This document shows, one piece after another, positions 58,613 through 64,000 of a stretch of DNA of 64,000 nt (position 1 is the first letter of the stretch; each line of letters starts with the position of its first letter). The position numbers and the translations under genes are program-made. A model generated the notes under the pieces. That model searched no databases. It was given only the letters and a program-made list of their open reading frames with translations, and was not told the DNA's origin. The stretch spans positions 62,001-126,000 of the forward strand of contig NZ_JAGVRH010000001.1 in NCBI RefSeq assembly GCF_018274325.1, written 5' to 3'. This DNA is from 'Fragaria x ananassa' phyllody phytoplasma (GTDB taxonomy: Bacteria; Bacillota_I; Bacilli_A; Acholeplasmatales; Acholeplasmataceae).

Positions 58613-59959
58613 TTAAATAAGAGTTAAAGTATCTTTGGTAATTGTTGCAATAACTAAGTTATTTAACTTTTTTTTTTGTAAAATCTTTAATTTAGTAATT
58701 AATTCATGTTGATTAATATAAGGGATATTAGCAAAATTAAGAGCTAAAGAGTTACCTTCATTTTGATCTTTAACTTCGACTAAAACAGGAACTGGAGAAT
58801 GTAATTTACTTAAAGCATAAGCATATTTAAGATCATCTACTACAATGATGTTAATTCGTCCTTTTAACGCCATTTGGATAACACCATATGCTAAATAATC
58901 TGTAGTATTTGTAGGTTCATATAAACTTGTCATAAATTCATAATCAACATATTCTTCTGCTTTATGATTGATTTTAGTCATATAAGAAACTGCTAATTCA
59001 GGATAAAGACCAGAAGCTGACTCCCCTGATAACATAGTAGCTGTAGTACCTTCTAAAACAGCATTCCATACATCACTAATTTCGGATTTTGTAGGACGAG
59101 GGTTTTTTTGCATTGATTCTAACATTTGAGTAGCTACAATAACAGGTTTCCCTGCATTAAGACAATCTTGAATCATTTGAGTTTGATATATGGGGACTAA
59201 TTCACCTGAAACTTCAATTCCTAAATCACCACGAGCTACCATAATGCCATCAGAAACAGCAATGATGTCTGCTAAGTTATCCATTCCTTCTTGGTTTTCA
59301 ATTTTAGAAATAATTTTAATATTTTTATTTTGACAAGAATTTACAATTTCTTTGACATCTAAAACATCTTGAGTTTTTCTGACAAAAGAAAGAGCTAAAA
59401 AATCATATTTTTGTTGACAAGCAAAAGTGATATCACAGGTATCTTTTTCAGAAATATAAGGAATTTTTAATTTAATACCAGGAACATTAACGCCACGACG
59501 AGATTTAACTATATGACTATTTTGAGCCTTAGTTACTAATTCACGATTTTGTTCATCTTTATCAATTACTTTTAAAGTAAGATAACCATCATCAATAAAG
59601 ATAAAATCATCTATTTTAATATCATCATAAAGTTCATAATAGTTAATGGAAAACTTTTCTTTGGTTCCTAAAACTTCTTTAAAAGCTATTCTTATTTGAG
59701 TATTTTTTTCGATTTGGACTTGTCCATCAAATTCATGAGTACGAATTTCAGGTCCTTTGGTATCTAACATAGTTGCTACATAAGTGTTTAATTCTTGATT
59801 AATTTCTTGAATAACTTTAAGATTTTTTTTACTATTTTCATAATCAGTGTGAGAAAAATTAAAACGCGCAACATTAAGACCGTTTTTAACTAATTGCTTT
59901 AAAATAGCTTTGTCTTGGCAAGCAGGACCTAAGGTAGATACTAATTTGGTTTTATTCAT
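58613..59959 (-). CDS. pyk: Pyruvate kinase
   Basis: A 448-aa glycolytic enzyme making ATP and pyruvate from phosphoenolpyruvate. NKTKLVSTLGPACQ, ARFNFSHTDYE, MLDTKGPEIRTHEF, KIENQEGMDN, VARGDLGIEV and ATQMLESM give the catalytic barrel and metal/K sites. The C-terminal domain is shorter than in most (usual 470-480), so allosteric control may differ. Lies with gpmI and eno on the same strand, covering the last three glycolytic steps. Confidence 0.96.
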   Translation of the reverse strand: MNKTKLVSTLGPACQDKAILKQLVKNGLNVARFNFSHTDYENSKKNLKVIQEINQELNTYVATMLDTKGPEIRTHEFDGQVQIEKNTQIRIAFKEVLGTKEKFSINYYELYDDIKIDDFIFIDDGYLTLKVIDKDEQNRELVTKAQNSHIVKSRRGVNVPGIKLKIPYISEKDTCDITFACQQKYDFLALSFVRKTQDVLDVKEIVNSCQNKNIKIISKIENQEGMDNLADIIAVSDGIMVARGDLGIEVSGELVPIYQTQMIQDCLNAGKPVIVATQMLESMQKNPRPTKSEISDVWNAVLEGTTATMLSGESASGLYPELAVSYMTKINHKAEEYVDYEFMTSLYEPTNTTDYLAYGVIQMALKGRINIIVVDDLKYAYALSKLHSPVPVLVEVKDQNEGNSLALNFANIPYINQHELITKLKILQKKKLNNLVIATITKDTLTLI

Positions 59960-60172
59960 TTTCTGACATCCTCGATTATTTTCTATTTTTATTTGTTGAT
60001 TTGTTTATGTGTTTATTTATTTTTTGTATTTTTTGATTTTCTTCTTGTTTTTTATTACTTTATTTTCTTCATAACTTTGAACTATCAATAAATTTAGTGG
60101 TTGCAAGTTATTGATATATTGTTTGGTATTTACCAACTTATATCAAATGTTAAAAATGATTAACACAACTTA

Positions 60173-61711
60173 TTATTTTTTAACAATTAAACTTTGACCT
60201 GTCATTTCTTGGGGTTTGTTGATGTTTAACAACGCTAATAAAGTAGGTGCTACATCACACAAAGAACCTTGTTTTAAAGTAATTGTTTGATCTGTTACAA
60301 TTAATGGGACTAAATTGGTAGTATGAGCTGTATGAGGATTCCCCTCGTCATCCGTCATTTGTTCTGCATTTCCGTGATCAGCTAAAATACATGCTTTGCC
60401 GTCAATAGATAAAATAGTATTAACAAGTTCTTGTAAACAAGTGTCAACTGCTTCAATAGCTTTAACAGTTGCCTCAAGACTGCCAGTGTGTCCTACCATA
60501 TCAGGGTTAGCAAAATTAAGAATTAAAGTTTGATATTTACGTGATAAAATAGCTTTTTTAGCACAATTTTTAATTTCAAAAGCACTCATTTCTGGTTTTA
60601 AGTCATAAGTGGCAACATGAGGGGAAGAAATTAATGCTCTATCTGCATTAGCAAGTGATAGTTCTTGGCCACCATCAAAAAAGAAAGTAACATGGGGATA
60701 TTTTTCAGTTTCAGTTACTCTTAATTGGTTTAATCCTGAATTTGCAATTACTTCACCAAAAATATTGTTTAAAACTTCTTTTTCAAAAGCTACTATGCCT
60801 TTAACATATTTATTATATTGAGTCATAGTGACTAAAAAAAGATTATGAATCACTTTGTCACCAGTAAAATTAGTTTTTTGTGGCGAACAGAAAGAAGAAG
60901 TTAACAGAGGATTTGATAAAGCAGTTGCTAAACGCATAGCTCGATCAGGACGGAAGTTGACGAAAATAATGGCATCATTATCATCAATTAAACCATGAGG
61001 TAAAACAATAAAAGGTTTAATGAATTCATCTGTAATCTCTTTTTGATAACAACTTTGGATTTTTTTTAAAAGATTAGAAAAACAAGGGGCTTTTTGGGAA
61101 GTTAACATATTATAAACTAAGTTTAGGCGGTCCCAATTATTATCGCGATCTAAAGCATAATATCTACCTGAAACTGATGCTATTTGAAATCCATAATCAA
61201 GGCATTCTTTTAAATAATTTAACCCTGAATGAGGCGAGGTGTCTCTACCATCAGTAAAAGCATGTAAATATGTTTTTTGTTCTAAACCACGTTGTTTTGA
61301 TAAATCAAATAAAGCTTTAAAATGATTTAAATGAGAATGGATCCCACCATCAGAAATTAAACCTAAAAGATGAAGTTTACTGTTGTTTTTTTTAACATGT
61401 TCGATGGCTTGTAAAAAAGCTTGATTTTGGAAAAAAGATTGATCTTTAATAGATTTATTAATTTGAGTTAAGGATTGATAAACAATTCTACCGGCGCCTA
61501 AATTAAGATGTCCTACTTCGCTATTACCCATTTGTCCTTCAGGCAAGCCAACTGCTTCACCAGAAGCTTTTAAAGTAGTATTAGGATAATGTTTGAAAAG
61601 ATAATCTAAATAAGGGGTTTTGGCCAAATGAAAAGCATTATTTTCTTTTTTTTGAGATAGCCCTAAACCATCTAAAATAATAAGACTGACAAATTTTGTT
61701 GGAAGGTTCAT
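60173..61711 (-). CDS. gpmI: 2,3-bisphosphoglycerate-independent phosphoglycerate mutase
   Basis: A 512-aa manganese enzyme interconverting 3- and 2-phosphoglycerate. LIILDGLGLSQKKENNAF, the phosphoserine site GQMGNSEVGHLNLGAGR, HAFTDGRDTSPHSG, and DHGNAEQM with AHTTNLVPLI for the two metals are intact. Normal length. Clustered with pyk and eno. Confidence 0.97.
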   Translation of the reverse strand: MNLPTKFVSLIILDGLGLSQKKENNAFHLAKTPYLDYLFKHYPNTTLKASGEAVGLPEGQMGNSEVGHLNLGAGRIVYQSLTQINKSIKDQSFFQNQAFLQAIEHVKKNNSKLHLLGLISDGGIHSHLNHFKALFDLSKQRGLEQKTYLHAFTDGRDTSPHSGLNYLKECLDYGFQIASVSGRYYALDRDNNWDRLNLVYNMLTSQKAPCFSNLLKKIQSCYQKEITDEFIKPFIVLPHGLIDDNDAIIFVNFRPDRAMRLATALSNPLLTSSFCSPQKTNFTGDKVIHNLFLVTMTQYNKYVKGIVAFEKEVLNNIFGEVIANSGLNQLRVTETEKYPHVTFFFDGGQELSLANADRALISSPHVATYDLKPEMSAFEIKNCAKKAILSRKYQTLILNFANPDMVGHTGSLEATVKAIEAVDTCLQELVNTILSIDGKACILADHGNAEQMTDDEGNPHTAHTTNLVPLIVTDQTITLKQGSLCDVAPTLLALLNINKPQEMTGQSLIVKK

Positions 61712-61892
61712 CTGTATGAAAACTCCTTAATTTATTCCATTTTATTCCATATAATTTAATTTATATTTTTTCCCAAAGGCTATTAAATTATTGAAAAACA
61801 AGCAAAAGGAAGATAATAACCTTGATAATGCTTTTTATAATTGTTAATTGTTATAGGTTAAGGGTTAATAGTGAATTAAGGTAAATAAAATA

Positions 61893-63593
<1,701 letters not shown>

Positions 63594-64000
63594 ATGAATC
63601 AAAAGGTTAAAGCAAATATTAACAAAAACAAAAAAATAATTATGATAACTGTAATCTTAATAATACTAACATTATGTATTTATGCTATTTATCATATTGA
63701 TTTTAATTTTAATAAAAAAAATAAGTTAATTAAATCAACTATTTTCTTTTTCAAATTATTTAAATAATTCAAATTATTCACATGATACATCAGATGATTC
63801 ATTAATAATAAATCCTATATCAAATCCTTAATCAATTATTTTGACTCAAGAACTACCAACAGATAGAGTGACTTCATCGTGATCAAAGTAACATGGACAA
63901 ATGGGGTAATCATTCTATTGAAATTACAAGAAATTTAGTTCCTATTAACAAAGGAACAAATATGCCAATGAATCAAAGTAATATATTACTAAATGAAGAA
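63594..64000 (+). pseudogene. Secreted or membrane protein gene, frameshifted and cut by window edge
   Basis: ATG at 63594 gives MNQKVKANINKNKKIIMITV and a membrane helix (IIMITVILIILTLCIYAIYH), then a TAA at 63765-63767 after 57 codons. In the next frame a Ser/Asn-rich linker continues (FSNYLNNSNYSHDTSDDSLI) to another stop, and further on KWGNHSIEITRNLVPINKG and TNMPMNQSNILLNEE run to the window end. It looks like one anchored protein gene with frameshifts, but a short intact 57-aa product cannot be excluded. Confidence 0.45.

Overview
The window is from a phytoplasma (wall-less, plant-pathogenic Mollicutes, 'Candidatus Phytoplasma'). The evidence is very high A+T, short genes with AAGGAG-type ribosome sites, relics of PMU-type mobile units (dnaB, hflB, sigma factor, YqaJ recombinase, IS3/tra5 transposase), a malate transporter with malic enzyme, a groES-groEL-amp-nadE block, and several signal-peptide proteins of the effector or surface type. 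The short Amp (168 aa) recalls the stolbur/16SrXII lineage more than the longer aster-yellows Amp I remember, but I cannot fix the species. The standard code with TGA as stop fits the intact genes. No tRNA, rRNA or CRISPR was seen.

Layout. 1-6,415 is accessory: a dnaB 5' end, small membrane proteins, a broken YqaJ recombinase, an intact secreted protein, repeated element ends, a lone polar amino-acid ABC ATPase and the first half of a dead ABC exporter. 6,416-18,722 is a minus-strand core block: tsaB, a nonsense-riddled tsaE, gyrA, gyrB, pyrG, psd, pssA, rpoE, ybaB and dnaX. 18,723-28,300 is decayed: PMU membrane proteins, a decapeptide-repeat protein, a 159-bp palindrome, hflB and recA pseudogenes, an intact pgsA, the second half of the dead ABC exporter and a dead IS3 transposase. 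28,360-31,105 holds a secreted protein and a surface-protein gene that appears to be split in frame by an ORF-less group II intron. 31,436-36,599 carries pepA, a 2-hydroxycarboxylate transporter and malic enzyme. A ~1.06-kb element with inverted ends (36,755-37,817) contains an rpsC fragment. 38,034-42,106 is potABCD. 42,300-50,918 is groES, groEL, amp, nadE, mnmA and the rel/spo gene. 51,190-55,475 has a sigma relic, plsC, folA, thyA and a dead pepV. 56,055-58,531 has two surface or secreted proteins. 58,613-63,185 is pyk, gpmI and eno, with an incomplete membrane-protein gene at the right edge.

How the genes work together. Import is prominent: malate or citrate, polyamines, amino acids. Malic enzyme and lower glycolysis (eno, gpmI, pyk) meet at pyruvate. 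plsC, pgsA, pssA and psd make phospholipid. thyA, folA and pyrG supply nucleotides. Amp, the intron-split protein and the 414-aa protein share one design: signal peptide, variable ectodomain, C-terminal anchor.

Most notable: a candidate group II intron inside a surface-protein gene, with matched exon/intron pairing; a full-length NadE whose synthetase motifs are gone while the glutaminase triad remains; an ABC-exporter gene whose halves lie 20 kb apart in opposite orientation beside the same terminal repeat, the footprint of an element-mediated inversion; recA and tsaE pseudogenes; and a spiralin-like domain in a phytoplasma surface protein.
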